Positions 26,383-34,877 of a stretch of DNA of 64,000 nucleotides are shown here, piece after piece. The translations under genes were made by a program, and so were the position numbers. The stretch comes from Methanolobus sediminis (GTDB lineage: Archaea > Halobacteriota > Methanosarcinia > Methanosarcinales > Methanosarcinaceae): contig NZ_CP133592.1 in NCBI RefSeq assembly GCF_031312595.1, positions 1,736,001 through 1,800,000 of the forward strand, read 5' to 3'. Positions within the stretch are counted from its first letter, which is position 1; each line of letters starts with the position of its first letter. The notes beneath the pieces are model-generated. The model was not told the DNA's origin. It searched no databases and saw nothing but the letters and a program-made list of their open reading frames with translations.

Positions 26383-27039
26383 ATGCTCAGTTCCCTTATT
26401 TTTGATATGGATGGTGTGCTTGTGGATTCCATGCCCTATCATGCCGAGGCATGGCTGCAGGTCTCCCGCGAGGTAGGTGCCAATGTTACTTCTGAGGACA
26501 TATATGAAATTGAAGGCGCCAATCACAGACTGGGCTTACAATGGCTTTTTGAGAAAGCAGGTGGAAATATCGATCCCGCTCAATATGATAATATTTTGCA
26601 GAGGAAGGTAGAGATATTCACCAGTATTGCCGATGTCAAACCATTCAATGGAATGGCAGATTGCCTGAAGGCAATGAAAAATAATTTCAGGCTTGCGGTG
26701 GTTACAGGTTCTGAGCGTGTGACCGTTGAATCCTTTATGGATCAGTTCTTCCCCGGGATTTTTGATGTGATCGTTTCCGGTGAGGATGTCCATTACGGAA
26801 AACCATATCCAGAACCATATCTTAAGGCTGTTGAGTTGCTTGGTATTGAAAAAGAAGAATGCATTGTGGTTGAAAATGCTCCCATGGGTGTTGAATCCGC
26901 AAAGAGGGCAGGTCTTTATTGTGTGGGTGTGCCCACATATATTTCCCCGGATAAACTTTCACAGGCAGATATTGTGTTGAAGGATCATGCCTCATTAACA
27001 GATTATCTCTATAATCATCTCAATAATTGTTCACAATAA
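26383..27039 (+). CDS. HAD hydrolase, beta-phosphoglucomutase-like
   Basis: 218 residues with motif I FDMDGVLVDS (nucleophile Asp8, acid/base Asp10), motif II VVTGSER, a motif III Lys in YGKPYPEPYL and motif IV VVENAPMGVESAK. The four-helix cap of the beta-PGM subgroup is present between motifs I and II. Substrate could be a sugar phosphate or phosphoglycolate-like compound. It is 55 bp after the exported TPR gene and probably has its own start. Confidence 0.87.
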   Translation: MLSSLIFDMDGVLVDSMPYHAEAWLQVSREVGANVTSEDIYEIEGANHRLGLQWLFEKAGGNIDPAQYDNILQRKVEIFTSIADVKPFNGMADCLKAMKNNFRLAVVTGSERVTVESFMDQFFPGIFDVIVSGEDVHYGKPYPEPYLKAVELLGIEKEECIVVENAPMGVESAKRAGLYCVGVPTYISPDKLSQADIVLKDHASLTDYLYNHLNNCSQ

Positions 27040-27141
27040 TATTCCTGATTCTTGTTCTTTTATAGTTTTTTTATTTCTGAAAACACTAAGATTGGAAGCT
27101 GTTCGTAAGTTTTTAAAATACATTGTTCTATATTATTTAGC

Positions 27142-27864
27142 ATGGAAGATAAAAGCGAACAGGACATGAAAACTGTAATGAAGGATAACCTGCAAAGTCT
27201 GAAAGAAAGTTTCCATGAAACTCCCAGCATGGAATATCTACTCCAGATAGTTGCCACCTACCATGGACTTGAAATGACCGAACGTGGAGTTGGTTTTGCA
27301 GAAGCTTTCCTTATGCAGATAGAGGATGAAAAGGAAAGGCTGCTTCAGACATCCATGATCTTTGAGATGGTGGATCTCAATGAAGAAGCTCTCTCTTATC
27401 TTACAGAGGCTATGGATAAATATCCTGAAGATACACAGGTAAAGAACCATCATGGTATGCTCTTAAATAAGAGTTCAAAGTTTGAGGACGCTCTTTTGAT
27501 CTACGATGGATTACTGGAAAGCAGCCCTAAATCCCTGGAATCACTTTCCGGGAAACTGATAGCTCTAATAGGACTTGGAAGGAATGGTGAAGTACTTAAG
27601 ATATATAAAACTTCAATTTCCATAACTCCTTCATCACCTCAGGACTGGCATTTCAAAGGTGTCATAGATGGTCTTCTCAAAGACTATTTTGACCATGAGA
27701 AAGGTAAATCGATTACTGAAGGGCAGGCAGAGAAGTTATCCAAAAGCTTTGATTCAATACATCATATAATGGGTGGTCTTGGGCCAGAAGTCAGCAATTT
27801 CTACATGATGGGCAATTTTGCAGGAACAGAAATATTCCATGAAATTTTGCACAAAGAGGAATAA
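27142..27864 (+). CDS. Cytosolic TPR-like protein
   Basis: 240 residues, alpha-helical, with TPR-like units best seen at AMDKYPEDTQVKNHHGMLLN (about 92-111) and ALLIYDGLLESSPKSLESLS (about 117-136). No signal peptide. A TTTTAAAA box lies about 30 bp before the ATG, so the mRNA may be nearly leaderless. It precedes the small membrane protein and the coenzyme M operon by 10 bp, but no functional link to them is evident. Confidence 0.75.
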   Translation: MEDKSEQDMKTVMKDNLQSLKESFHETPSMEYLLQIVATYHGLEMTERGVGFAEAFLMQIEDEKERLLQTSMIFEMVDLNEEALSYLTEAMDKYPEDTQVKNHHGMLLNKSSKFEDALLIYDGLLESSPKSLESLSGKLIALIGLGRNGEVLKIYKTSISITPSSPQDWHFKGVIDGLLKDYFDHEKGKSITEGQAEKLSKSFDSIHHIMGGLGPEVSNFYMMGNFAGTEIFHEILHKEE

Positions 27865-27874
27865 GGCATATAAT

Positions 27875-28036
27875 ATGCCTATGTCTTCTGTTTTTTTATT
27901 AGTTTCATTGGTTTTTATTATCCTTTATGTGTCATTTGTTTTGATATTTTTTCCCATGGTGGGCAACAAAGTTCTCAAAAGGGTAATGTTTATAATTGCT
28001 TTTTCCACATTTGTCATATGGACAAGTATAATGTGA
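27875..28036 (+). CDS. 53-residue two-helix membrane protein
   Basis: ATG 27875 (or 27881) opens a frame with two hydrophobic helices (about 5-25 and 33-50) separated by FFPMVGNKVLKR. It ends inside the cysteate synthase gene, overlapping it by 19 bp, which suggests coupled translation. The SD is weak. Unknown function; it may be the first gene of the coenzyme M operon. Confidence 0.5.
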   Translation: MPMSSVFLLVSLVFIILYVSFVLIFFPMVGNKVLKRVMFIIAFSTFVIWTSIM

Positions 28037-29268
28037 AATGCCTGCTGTGTGGCGAAGTTCACGACCCGTACTCACTGAATTGTAAAAACGGGGATGAATC
28101 TCTTCTTCGTACATATTACACAGCAAAACAGTTAATTCCAACTGACATGCCAGGTATCTGGAAATATTACAACTGGCTTCCGGTTAACGGTATTATTGAG
28201 GAAGGCTCCGGCAGAACAGTAACTTATAAAAGCGAAGCTTTAGCCTCCGAACTCGGACTTGATGATCTGTGGATTGCCTTCAATGGCTACTGGCCGGAAA
28301 AAGGGGCAGATCTTATGACCTGCACTTTCAAGGACCTTGAATCATTTCCGACAATGCAGAGACTTAAGGAACAGGATGAGCAGAGAGTAATGGTTGTGGC
28401 ATCCGCAGGAAACACTGCAAGGGCATTTGCCAATGTTTGCAGTATAACAGGGCAGCATCTTCTTCTTTTTGTCCCTAAGGAAAGTGTTCACAGGTTATGG
28501 ACCATACGTGATGATAATCATTCAATTTGCCTTGTAACAGTTGAAGGTGATTATTTTAATGCGATTTCCCTTGCAGGCAAGATCGCTGCCAGGGATGGAT
28601 TTGTTAATGAAGGCGGTGCCAAGAACGTAGCCAGACGTGATGGTATGGGCACCGTAATGCTTGATGCAGTACTGACATCCGGCAAGATCCCGGACCACTA
28701 TTTCCAGGCTGTAGGAAGCGGAACCGGTGGAATATCCGTATGGGAAGCATCCCTGAAATTACTTGATGACGGCAGGTTTGGAGAAACACTTCCAAAGCTT
28801 CATTTAGGTCAGAGTCTGCCATGTGCGCCTTTGTATTCGCTATGGAAAGGTGTTGATGCAGTAGATGCTGCATGTCCGGACAGGATGTATGATGATGTCC
28901 TGTTCAACAGGAAACCACCTTATTCTCTGAAAGGCGGCGTGAAAGATGTACTTGAAGCAAGTGGCGGCAATATCTATGCTGTAACTAATGAGGATGCGTC
29001 GGCTGCTCAGGAACTTTTTGAAAGGTCAGAGGGAATAGATCTTATCCCTGCTGCTGCGGTTGCAGTTGCAACACTTGTGAAGGCTATCGAAGCTGGAACT
29101 GTAAAACCGGATGAAAAAATAGTCCTGAACATAACAGGCGGCGGACAAAAACGCCTGGCTCAAGATTATGAATTAAAACAATTACCTGTTTCACTCGAAG
29201 TGTCGGCAGAAGATGAAGATGCCGAAGACAGGGTAGTAAAAAAGGTAGCAGAAGTATTTGGAATTTGA
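28018..29268 (+). CDS. Cysteate synthase (coenzyme M biosynthesis)
   Basis: A 416-residue PLP enzyme of the threonine-synthase family. In Methanosarcina the enzyme converts O-phosphoserine and sulfite to L-cysteate, the first step of the phosphosulfolactate-independent route to coenzyme M. The N-terminal CLLC (8-11) zinc-ribbon-like motif, the PLP lysine Lys105 in TCTFKDLE, SAGNTARAF (about 129-137) and the Gly-rich GSGTGG (about 239) fit. Context is decisive: comD and comE lie in the same operon. Cysteate is next transaminated to sulfopyruvate by an aspartate aminotransferase encoded elsewhere. Confidence 0.9.
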   Translation: MDKYNVKCLLCGEVHDPYSLNCKNGDESLLRTYYTAKQLIPTDMPGIWKYYNWLPVNGIIEEGSGRTVTYKSEALASELGLDDLWIAFNGYWPEKGADLMTCTFKDLESFPTMQRLKEQDEQRVMVVASAGNTARAFANVCSITGQHLLLFVPKESVHRLWTIRDDNHSICLVTVEGDYFNAISLAGKIAARDGFVNEGGAKNVARRDGMGTVMLDAVLTSGKIPDHYFQAVGSGTGGISVWEASLKLLDDGRFGETLPKLHLGQSLPCAPLYSLWKGVDAVDAACPDRMYDDVLFNRKPPYSLKGGVKDVLEASGGNIYAVTNEDASAAQELFERSEGIDLIPAAAVAVATLVKAIEAGTVKPDEKIVLNITGGGQKRLAQDYELKQLPVSLEVSAEDEDAEDRVVKKVAEVFGI

Positions 29269-29284
29269 TGATTGGTGTTGCAAT

Positions 29285-30049
29285 ATGAGTGAAATAATGA
29301 ATCTTACTATACTGGGCGGAGTCAACAAGGAAGGAGTTGACGAGCCTATAAGATCAGTCGAGATATCCCGTGGTGAGATCGTGGGCATTGTAGGTCCCAC
29401 AGGCTCCGGGAAGAGTACTCTTATCGATGATATCGAACAGCTTGCTCAGGGTGACACCCCAACAGGAAGGACAATTCTTGTCAACGGGGAAAAGCCTGCT
29501 GCAAACATCCGTGTGGACCCACGTAAGAAACTTGTTGCTCAGTTATCCCAGAACATGCATTTCCTTGCGGATATGACCGTTGAGGAATTTCTGCAGATGC
29601 ACGCACGCAGCAGGGGGAAGGATGAAAGCCTTGTCTCAAGGGTTATAGAACTTGCGAATACGCTCACAGGTGAGCCAATTGCTCCACACCATCACCTCAC
29701 AGCTCTCAGCGGTGGCCAGTCCAGGTCACTTATGACAGCGGATATTGCAGTAATAAGCGATTCACCTGTGGTTCTCATTGATGAGGTTGAAAATGCAGGT
29801 ATCAAGAAGCAGGAAGCTCTCCAGTTACTTGCGGGTGAGGGCAAGATCGTTGTTGTTGTCACACACGACCCGGTACTTGCCCTGATGTCCTCACGCAGGA
29901 TAGTTATCAGGAACGGTGGTATGGTTGACATTATTACCACAAGCCAGGAAGAGCAGGATGTCTGCTGTAAGATAAGCGAAGTTGATAACTGGCTCATGTC
30001 CCTGAGGGAAACCATCAGGCGCGGCGATATTGTGGAGCAGGTTGCATGA
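29285..30049 (+). CDS. Soluble ABC-type ATPase in the coenzyme M operon
   Basis: About 254 residues, a complete ABC ATPase: Walker A GPTGSGKS (37-44), signature LSGGQ (141-145), Walker B VVLIDE (162-167) and switch His194 (VTHD). There is no membrane partner in the operon, so it is not an obvious transporter. A His cluster (APHHHL) precedes the signature, and the C-terminal part has a Cys pair (DVCCK). ATG 29285 is preferred over 29258. The next gene overlaps by 4 bp. Its place between cysteate synthase and ComDE suggests a role in assembling or repairing an enzyme of the pathway. Confidence 0.85.
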   Translation: MSEIMNLTILGGVNKEGVDEPIRSVEISRGEIVGIVGPTGSGKSTLIDDIEQLAQGDTPTGRTILVNGEKPAANIRVDPRKKLVAQLSQNMHFLADMTVEEFLQMHARSRGKDESLVSRVIELANTLTGEPIAPHHHLTALSGGQSRSLMTADIAVISDSPVVLIDEVENAGIKKQEALQLLAGEGKIVVVVTHDPVLALMSSRRIVIRNGGMVDIITTSQEEQDVCCKISEVDNWLMSLRETIRRGDIVEQVA

Positions 30050-30744
30050 AACTGGTAGTACTTGCAGGTACGCCGGGTTCAGGAAAGACCTCTGTTCTCT
30101 TACACACCATAAAAGCTCTCATGAGAAATGAGAAACGTCCTGCAGTTGTCAAGGTAGACTGTCTCTGGACCGATGATGACCAGCGTTTCAAGAGGCTGGA
30201 CATCCCTGTGCATGTAGGACTTGCCAGGGATATGTGTCCTGACCATTTTACTATTTACAACACAGAAGAAATGCTCAGATGGGCTGAGGCAGAGGGTGCT
30301 GATGTTCTGTTGAGTGAAACCGCCGGGCTTTGCCTGCGCTGTGCTCCATATCCTGACGAATGTCTTGCTGTATGTGTAATTGATGTTACAACAGGTCCTA
30401 ACACTCCACTAAAGGTTGGACCACTACTCACAACTGCCGACATAGTTGTCATGACAAAAGGCGACCTTGTTTCACAGGCAGAGCGTGAAGTATTCAGGGA
30501 ACGTGTACTTGAGGTAAATCCTGGCTGTAACATTGTTGAAGCCAACGGACTGACCGGCAAAGGTGCTTTCGAACTTGCAGAACTTATCCGCTCCGGTCCT
30601 GATGCTGTTGACAATATGCTTCTGCGTTACAATCCACCACTTGCAATATGCTCTCTCTGCACAGGTGAGACCAGAGTTGCAAGAAAGCATCACATGGGAG
30701 TCCTGAGAAACCTTGACGGTTTCATGGAATACAAGGGGGAATAA
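30046..30744 (+). CDS. SIMIBI-class GTPase, metallochaperone-like (HypB/UreG/CooC relatives)
   Basis: 232 residues. P-loop GTPGSGKT (8-15), a base-specificity motif TKGD (137-140) in place of NKxD, and a switch region SETAGLCLRCAPYP with a CxxC (96-99). Two more potential metal sites lie at the C-terminus: CSLC (202-205) and HH (215-216). Cys motifs at the switch are characteristic of HypB-type metal-insertion GTPases. Overlaps the ABC ATPase by 4 bp and is followed 3 bp later by an Fe-S protein gene, so the three are tightly coupled. Metallocluster insertion is inferred; the target is unknown. Confidence 0.8.
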   Translation: MKLVVLAGTPGSGKTSVLLHTIKALMRNEKRPAVVKVDCLWTDDDQRFKRLDIPVHVGLARDMCPDHFTIYNTEEMLRWAEAEGADVLLSETAGLCLRCAPYPDECLAVCVIDVTTGPNTPLKVGPLLTTADIVVMTKGDLVSQAEREVFRERVLEVNPGCNIVEANGLTGKGAFELAELIRSGPDAVDNMLLRYNPPLAICSLCTGETRVARKHHMGVLRNLDGFMEYKGE

Positions 30745-30747
30745 CCC

Positions 30748-31389
30748 TTGAGCGAAATTGAAAAACTGCTTCCGGGTTACAACTGTGGAAGTTGTGGCTT
30801 CCGTCAGTGCAGGGACTTTGCATCGGAACTTTCGGAGAAGAAAAATGCTGAAGACCTTCATAAATGTCCATTCCTTGCCCGTGACAATTTCAAGGATAAT
30901 GTGGATAAGATCCTTGTTCTTCTTGGAAAAGATGTCCCGATGGCCGAAATGATCGTCGGCATTATTGATGGTCATGAAGCTGATTTTACACTTGCACCTC
31001 TCAGGGATGAATGTTCATGCAGGGAAGATATCCATCCATTTGACGGTTCCATTGAAATAGAGGTTGGTGACATACTTCGTTATAGGCCACTGGGATGTCC
31101 TGTAACCCACTTTGCAAAGGTCATTGACAAAATACCGGGGATATATACGGTTCACATGGTAGGACCACTTCACAGGCTTGGGAATGATGATTTCAAGTTC
31201 AAGGATGTTGGTCTCTGTATGATACTGGCCTTTGACGGTAAAGTGGCAAAGGGAATGATCCCTAAAGTAGGCCAGACAGTACGTTTCATACCCGAGTACT
31301 GCATGATGCAGAAAGTCCACTCCGGCATGGTTGTCGGAGTTGAAGGAAAGAACGTGCGTATTGAAGCTATTGATCTTAAAGTATGGTAA
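30748..31389 (+). CDS. Iron-sulfur protein of the coenzyme M operon
   Basis: 213 residues. The N-terminus carries the 4Fe-4S motif NCGSCGFRQC with Cys13, Cys16, Cys21 and Cys40, as in RnfB and the corrinoid Fe-S protein. Further Cys at CSC (89-91), GCP (about 116) and ECS-like sites could bind more metal. The rest is beta-rich and unrecognised. It probably starts at TTG 30748, 6 nt after a strong GGGGGA SD inside the end of the GTPase gene. It is the third member of the trio, followed 15 bp later by comD. An electron or cluster donor role is inferred. Confidence 0.78.
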   Translation: MSEIEKLLPGYNCGSCGFRQCRDFASELSEKKNAEDLHKCPFLARDNFKDNVDKILVLLGKDVPMAEMIVGIIDGHEADFTLAPLRDECSCREDIHPFDGSIEIEVGDILRYRPLGCPVTHFAKVIDKIPGIYTVHMVGPLHRLGNDDFKFKDVGLCMILAFDGKVAKGMIPKVGQTVRFIPEYCMMQKVHSGMVVGVEGKNVRIEAIDLKVW

Positions 31390-31404
31390 AGAATAGTGAT
31401 TCTT

Positions 31405-31929
31405 ATGACAGGTTTACCAAAAGTCCTCACTCCTTCCGAGGCTGTATTCAAAGGAATAAAAGATGCAGGAATTGATTTCATTGTGAGTGTTCCCTGTGCC
31501 AATCTCAAGGAACTCATTCCAATGGTTGATAAAGCTCCTGAAATTCTCCATCTTCCGGTAACCCGTGAGGAAGAAGGCGTGGGAATCTGTGCAGGAGCTT
31601 ATATGGGTGGGAAAAAACCTGCTATGCTTATGCAGAATTCCGGTCTTGGAAATTCCATTAATGCTCTAGCATCGCTTAATCAGCTTTATGATATCCCACT
31701 TTTGATGATAATGAGCCACAGAGGCGTTGAAGGCGAACCAATTGTAGCTCAGGTTCCAATGGGTGAACTCACTCCCAAATTACTTGATACTATGGAGATT
31801 CCCTATTTTATGCCGGAAAGTGGTGTTGACCCGGCAGACCTTATTGCAAAAGCATGGAATACGGCAGTGGAGATGAAAAAACCAGTTGCTGTACTGTTAC
31901 CAATTCCATTCTGGAGGAAACAGGCATGA
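31405..31929 (+). CDS. comD: Sulfopyruvate decarboxylase, alpha subunit
   Basis: About 174 residues, corresponding to the pyrimidine-binding (N-terminal) domain of thiamine-diphosphate enzymes. The Glu-rich REEEGVGICAGAYMGG (about 55-70) holds the conserved cofactor-activating Glu. With ComE it decarboxylates 3-sulfopyruvate to sulfoacetaldehyde. ATG 31405 is preferred; GTG 31396 is an alternative. Its stop overlaps the comE start (ATGA), as expected for two equimolar subunits. Confidence 0.88.
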   Translation: MTGLPKVLTPSEAVFKGIKDAGIDFIVSVPCANLKELIPMVDKAPEILHLPVTREEEGVGICAGAYMGGKKPAMLMQNSGLGNSINALASLNQLYDIPLLMIMSHRGVEGEPIVAQVPMGELTPKLLDTMEIPYFMPESGVDPADLIAKAWNTAVEMKKPVAVLLPIPFWRKQA

Positions 31930-32480
31930 AGCGCATAGATGCTATCAATGAGATTGCGGCAAAAGTAAAGGAAAGCAGCGCTCTGCTCATAGGCAATATC
32001 GGCATCCCATGTAAGGAGATCCATCATGTATGTGACGTTCCGACGAATTTTTACATGCTTGGCTCCATGGGACTTGCATCTTCAATAGGGCTCGGTCTTG
32101 CACTTGCACGACCTGATAAAAAAGTTGTCGCAATAGATGGTGACGGCTCCATTCTCATGAATATGGGAACCCTTGCAACCATAGCTACACAGAGTCCTGA
32201 AAATTACCTGCTGGTAATAGTTGATAACGGTGCTTACGGTTCAACAGGAAACCAGCCAACTGCCACTTCAATTGTCACTGACCTTGCAGCAGTTGCAAGA
32301 GGTGCTGGTAATAAGGATGTTTTTGAGGTTTCTACTCCAGAAGAACTTAGGGATGTGCTGAAAAGCACGGACAAAGGTATCATTGTTGCAAAAGCAGAAC
32401 CTGGGAATACTGATGCACCGGTAATTGAAATGACACCTGAGGGAATAATTAAGAGGTTTATGGAGAAATCGGTTCTGTAA
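31926..32480 (+). CDS. comE: Sulfopyruvate decarboxylase, beta subunit
   Basis: 184 residues, the diphosphate-binding domain. The ThDP motif runs from GDGSILMNMG to VDN (about 76-105). ATG 31926 has the SD GGAGGAAAC at 31912-31920; a longer open frame from 31854 is spurious and lies within comD. This is the last gene of the operon that begins at or just before cysteate synthase. ComD and ComE are separate subunits here, as in Methanocaldococcus, whereas some Methanosarcina have a fused ComDE. Confidence 0.9.
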   Translation: MKRIDAINEIAAKVKESSALLIGNIGIPCKEIHHVCDVPTNFYMLGSMGLASSIGLGLALARPDKKVVAIDGDGSILMNMGTLATIATQSPENYLLVIVDNGAYGSTGNQPTATSIVTDLAAVARGAGNKDVFEVSTPEELRDVLKSTDKGIIVAKAEPGNTDAPVIEMTPEGIIKRFMEKSVL

Positions 32481-32725
32481 GCTTCATCTGAATTCAGTGA
32501 TTATTCAGGTCAATAAAACATTCTTATGTTGGCATGGATAATAAATATTTTTTCCGAATATTGGCTATTGGTTCTGTTTTTAGTAGATTTTCTACGTAGT
32601 CATGAAAGATAATTTTGGATTACTAGAATCCACAAATTTCACTTTTTGTGTACAGTTTGATTAATGGCCATAATAATTAAATGGCATTGCAAATAAAATT
32701 ATGATAATGTATTGAAATTATTAGG

Positions 32726-33391
32726 ATGGGTGTTCAGTCTATTATGTCATTGACAAAACAAGGTAAAACAATAATTTTGCTGAGCATATTACTTTTGACT
32801 TTACTCACAGCTCTATATTTAAAATCAGATGAAATTAATGTCTATATTGAAGTCCATTTAAAAGACGCTGCTAATGACCCAACTCCTCCAGAAGTTATGC
32901 TTTCCTGGTACATGCCTCCTGATTTAGTAAATAAAGCTGTAAACCAATCACCATATTTCCCTTCAATCTCCAGATACTCAGGTTCGGTAAACTATACCAG
33001 AAGAACTATGATGACAGTATGGTACTTTGATAATTATGTCGATTTGAAAATTGGTGAGCAGGAGTTATACAATTATCTGGAAGAACATGGAAACTTACAA
33101 GATGGAACAGTAGACATTACCGAGACGCTTGAAGAAGTGGGTAATGATAATACCATATATGGTCCAACTGAGCTTAATGTAAGCATCTATGAAAGTAATG
33201 AAACATCAGGCTATTTTGCAGTCATCATTGAGCCATTTATGCAGAATCAAAGCGAGTATTATGTGATATATTATGGCACAAATGGAAAACCAATCGACGA
33301 ACAAAATGAAACAATTAAAAAACTGATTTCAAAGGAATACTCAATGATAAATAAAAATGGATATGTCAGAGGCTTGCAGAATTACAGCTAA
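32726..33391 (+). CDS. Secreted or membrane-anchored protein of unknown function
   Basis: 221 residues with an N-terminal hydrophobic segment (about 14-32), then an extracellular domain with several N-x-S/T sites (PEVMLSWYMPPDL near 55-67). ATG 32726 or 32744 may be used. The preceding 245-bp gap is AT-rich and holds no other feature I can support. The lower G+C content than its neighbours suggests a lineage-specific or acquired gene. Family not recognised. Confidence 0.65.
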   Translation: MGVQSIMSLTKQGKTIILLSILLLTLLTALYLKSDEINVYIEVHLKDAANDPTPPEVMLSWYMPPDLVNKAVNQSPYFPSISRYSGSVNYTRRTMMTVWYFDNYVDLKIGEQELYNYLEEHGNLQDGTVDITETLEEVGNDNTIYGPTELNVSIYESNETSGYFAVIIEPFMQNQSEYYVIYYGTNGKPIDEQNETIKKLISKEYSMINKNGYVRGLQNYS

Positions 33392-33453
33392 TCTGACATT
33401 TTTATTATAGATGTTTACCATGTCGAAAAAAGCTTGTCACTAAAAAAGTTGAG

Positions 33454-34737
33454 TTAAGGATATATCCTCTCAACCATCTCATTGAGCTTGAATTCTCCGC
33501 TCAGTATCTTTTCTTTTAATTTTTCTGCCATTTCTTCCGCTCTCTTGCGGTCTGACTGGCGCAGGACAATAGGAACATCCTGGTGTTTTCCTTCAATTTC
33601 AAAGTGAAGGGTTCCAAGTTCGGCAGTGAAAACACCGCCAGGGCAGACAGTTGAGCAGAAACCGCAATTGAAGCACTTGTATCTGTTAAGCAATATTCTA
33701 TCGTCTTTGCGCTGAATTGCTTCCATGGGGCAATCCCTGATAGGTTTGCAGACCTCACAATCAAGACATGCATCAGGATTGAAATTTATTGCACGGTCGG
33801 TACTCTTCCATGCGTCTGCGTAGGTGCTGCTGCCAATCATGACCCTTTTATCCACATCGTTCACAACCATTGGGATATCGCTGTCAGTTTGCAGGATAGC
33901 ATCAAGTACGGACTGGCTTGTGACTGGTATTGCAACTGCCCATGATGCAATACACTCCGGTCCGGCAGATGTCTTGAATCCACCCATAAGAGCTGCATCC
34001 ATCTTGTGCATATCGGCAACTCCTGTAAGATTTGGTTTTCCTGGACTGCTGCGTGTTCCTTCTCCGATAACAAAGCCTTCTGCTCCGTTCATGAGTACGC
34101 GTGTGCCAATTCCGATAGTATCCATTTTAGGGTCATTCTGCACCGGATTTATTTCTCCGCAACCGGAAAGGGTTGCACTGTGCATGTCAGGACTGAACTG
34201 GGTTGCATGGAAGATCGTGTTTACAGGTTTATCGGAACTGTTCACAAAAGCTGCATAATTCTTGAATGTATGTCTTGTAGCGTAGAGTTTTGCATAAGGC
34301 ATGTCCTCCAGCTTAATCTTACTTTCAATTGCTTCATCTTCAGTTGTAACAACATCCACATCAATTTCCTTTCCTTCTGCAAGTTCCCTGAAAAGGTGGC
34401 CTGCACCATAATTATGTATAAGGATCGAATGTGCAGTTCCAAAAACAATAACATCAAGGATTCCAAGGCTTTCATTTGGGCAGGGTCCTACATGGGCAGG
34501 TACACCGTTTAAGAACACCTTTGATGCTTTCTTGAAGCATATCGGGGAGTTAATAGGAAAGGACAGGACAGCATAAGTCCCGCTCATAATGGCTCTTGTT
34601 GCAGTTGTAACAACATCCACATCCATGCTACGGACATCTTCTCCTTTGTCCACAAGTTCGGATATCTCCTGAGCTGTCATAACAACAGCTTCTTTCTTCT
34701 CTAATTTCTCCCTGATATCAGCTACTGAACGTTCCAA
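33454..34737 (-). CDS. comF: DUF39/4Fe-4S protein, methanogenesis marker 16 type; probable coenzyme M synthase ComF
   Basis: About 427 residues: a DUF39 (HcyBio) domain of ~340 residues, then a two-cluster ferredoxin domain (CLDCEVCKPIRDC and CFNCGFCSTVC, about 325-375). DUF39 proteins insert sulfide: one paralogue makes homocysteine from aspartate semialdehyde. From memory, the marker-16 paralogue has been reported to convert sulfoacetaldehyde to coenzyme M. Location next to comDE fits the latter. TTG 34737 with SD GAGGG 6 nt upstream and family length are preferred over upstream starts (TTG 34815, ATG 34791). Convergent with the secreted protein. Confidence 0.7.
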   Translation of the reverse strand: MERSVADIREKLEKKEAVVMTAQEISELVDKGEDVRSMDVDVVTTATRAIMSGTYAVLSFPINSPICFKKASKVFLNGVPAHVGPCPNESLGILDVIVFGTAHSILIHNYGAGHLFRELAEGKEIDVDVVTTEDEAIESKIKLEDMPYAKLYATRHTFKNYAAFVNSSDKPVNTIFHATQFSPDMHSATLSGCGEINPVQNDPKMDTIGIGTRVLMNGAEGFVIGEGTRSSPGKPNLTGVADMHKMDAALMGGFKTSAGPECIASWAVAIPVTSQSVLDAILQTDSDIPMVVNDVDKRVMIGSSTYADAWKSTDRAINFNPDACLDCEVCKPIRDCPMEAIQRKDDRILLNRYKCFNCGFCSTVCPGGVFTAELGTLHFEIEGKHQDVPIVLRQSDRKRAEEMAEKLKEKILSGEFKLNEMVERIYP

Positions 34738-34843
34738 AAGTATCCCTCGTAAATGGTTATTATGTTGTGCTTCAATTGATATCTGGAACATGGCCCACTC
34801 TAAGAGCCAGAGCAAATATCAATCCAGCATAGGTAAATATGAG

Positions 34844-34877
34844 CTAAAAGTAAAAAAAGGTTGCAGCAATTGCTGCA
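34844..34877 (-). terminator. Intrinsic terminator of the 377-residue protein gene
   Basis: A perfect 16-bp palindrome TGCAGC-AATT-GCTGCA (34862-34877) begins directly after the stop codon. On the minus strand it is followed by ACC and seven T. Confidence 0.8.

Noticed and set aside
31854-31925. 24-codon extension of ComE
   Set aside because: Lies inside comD; ATG 31926 has a strong SD.
34006-34512. 168-aa plus-strand frame
   Set aside because: Antisense to the DUF39/4Fe-4S protein; Cys/Ser-rich composition is an antisense artefact.
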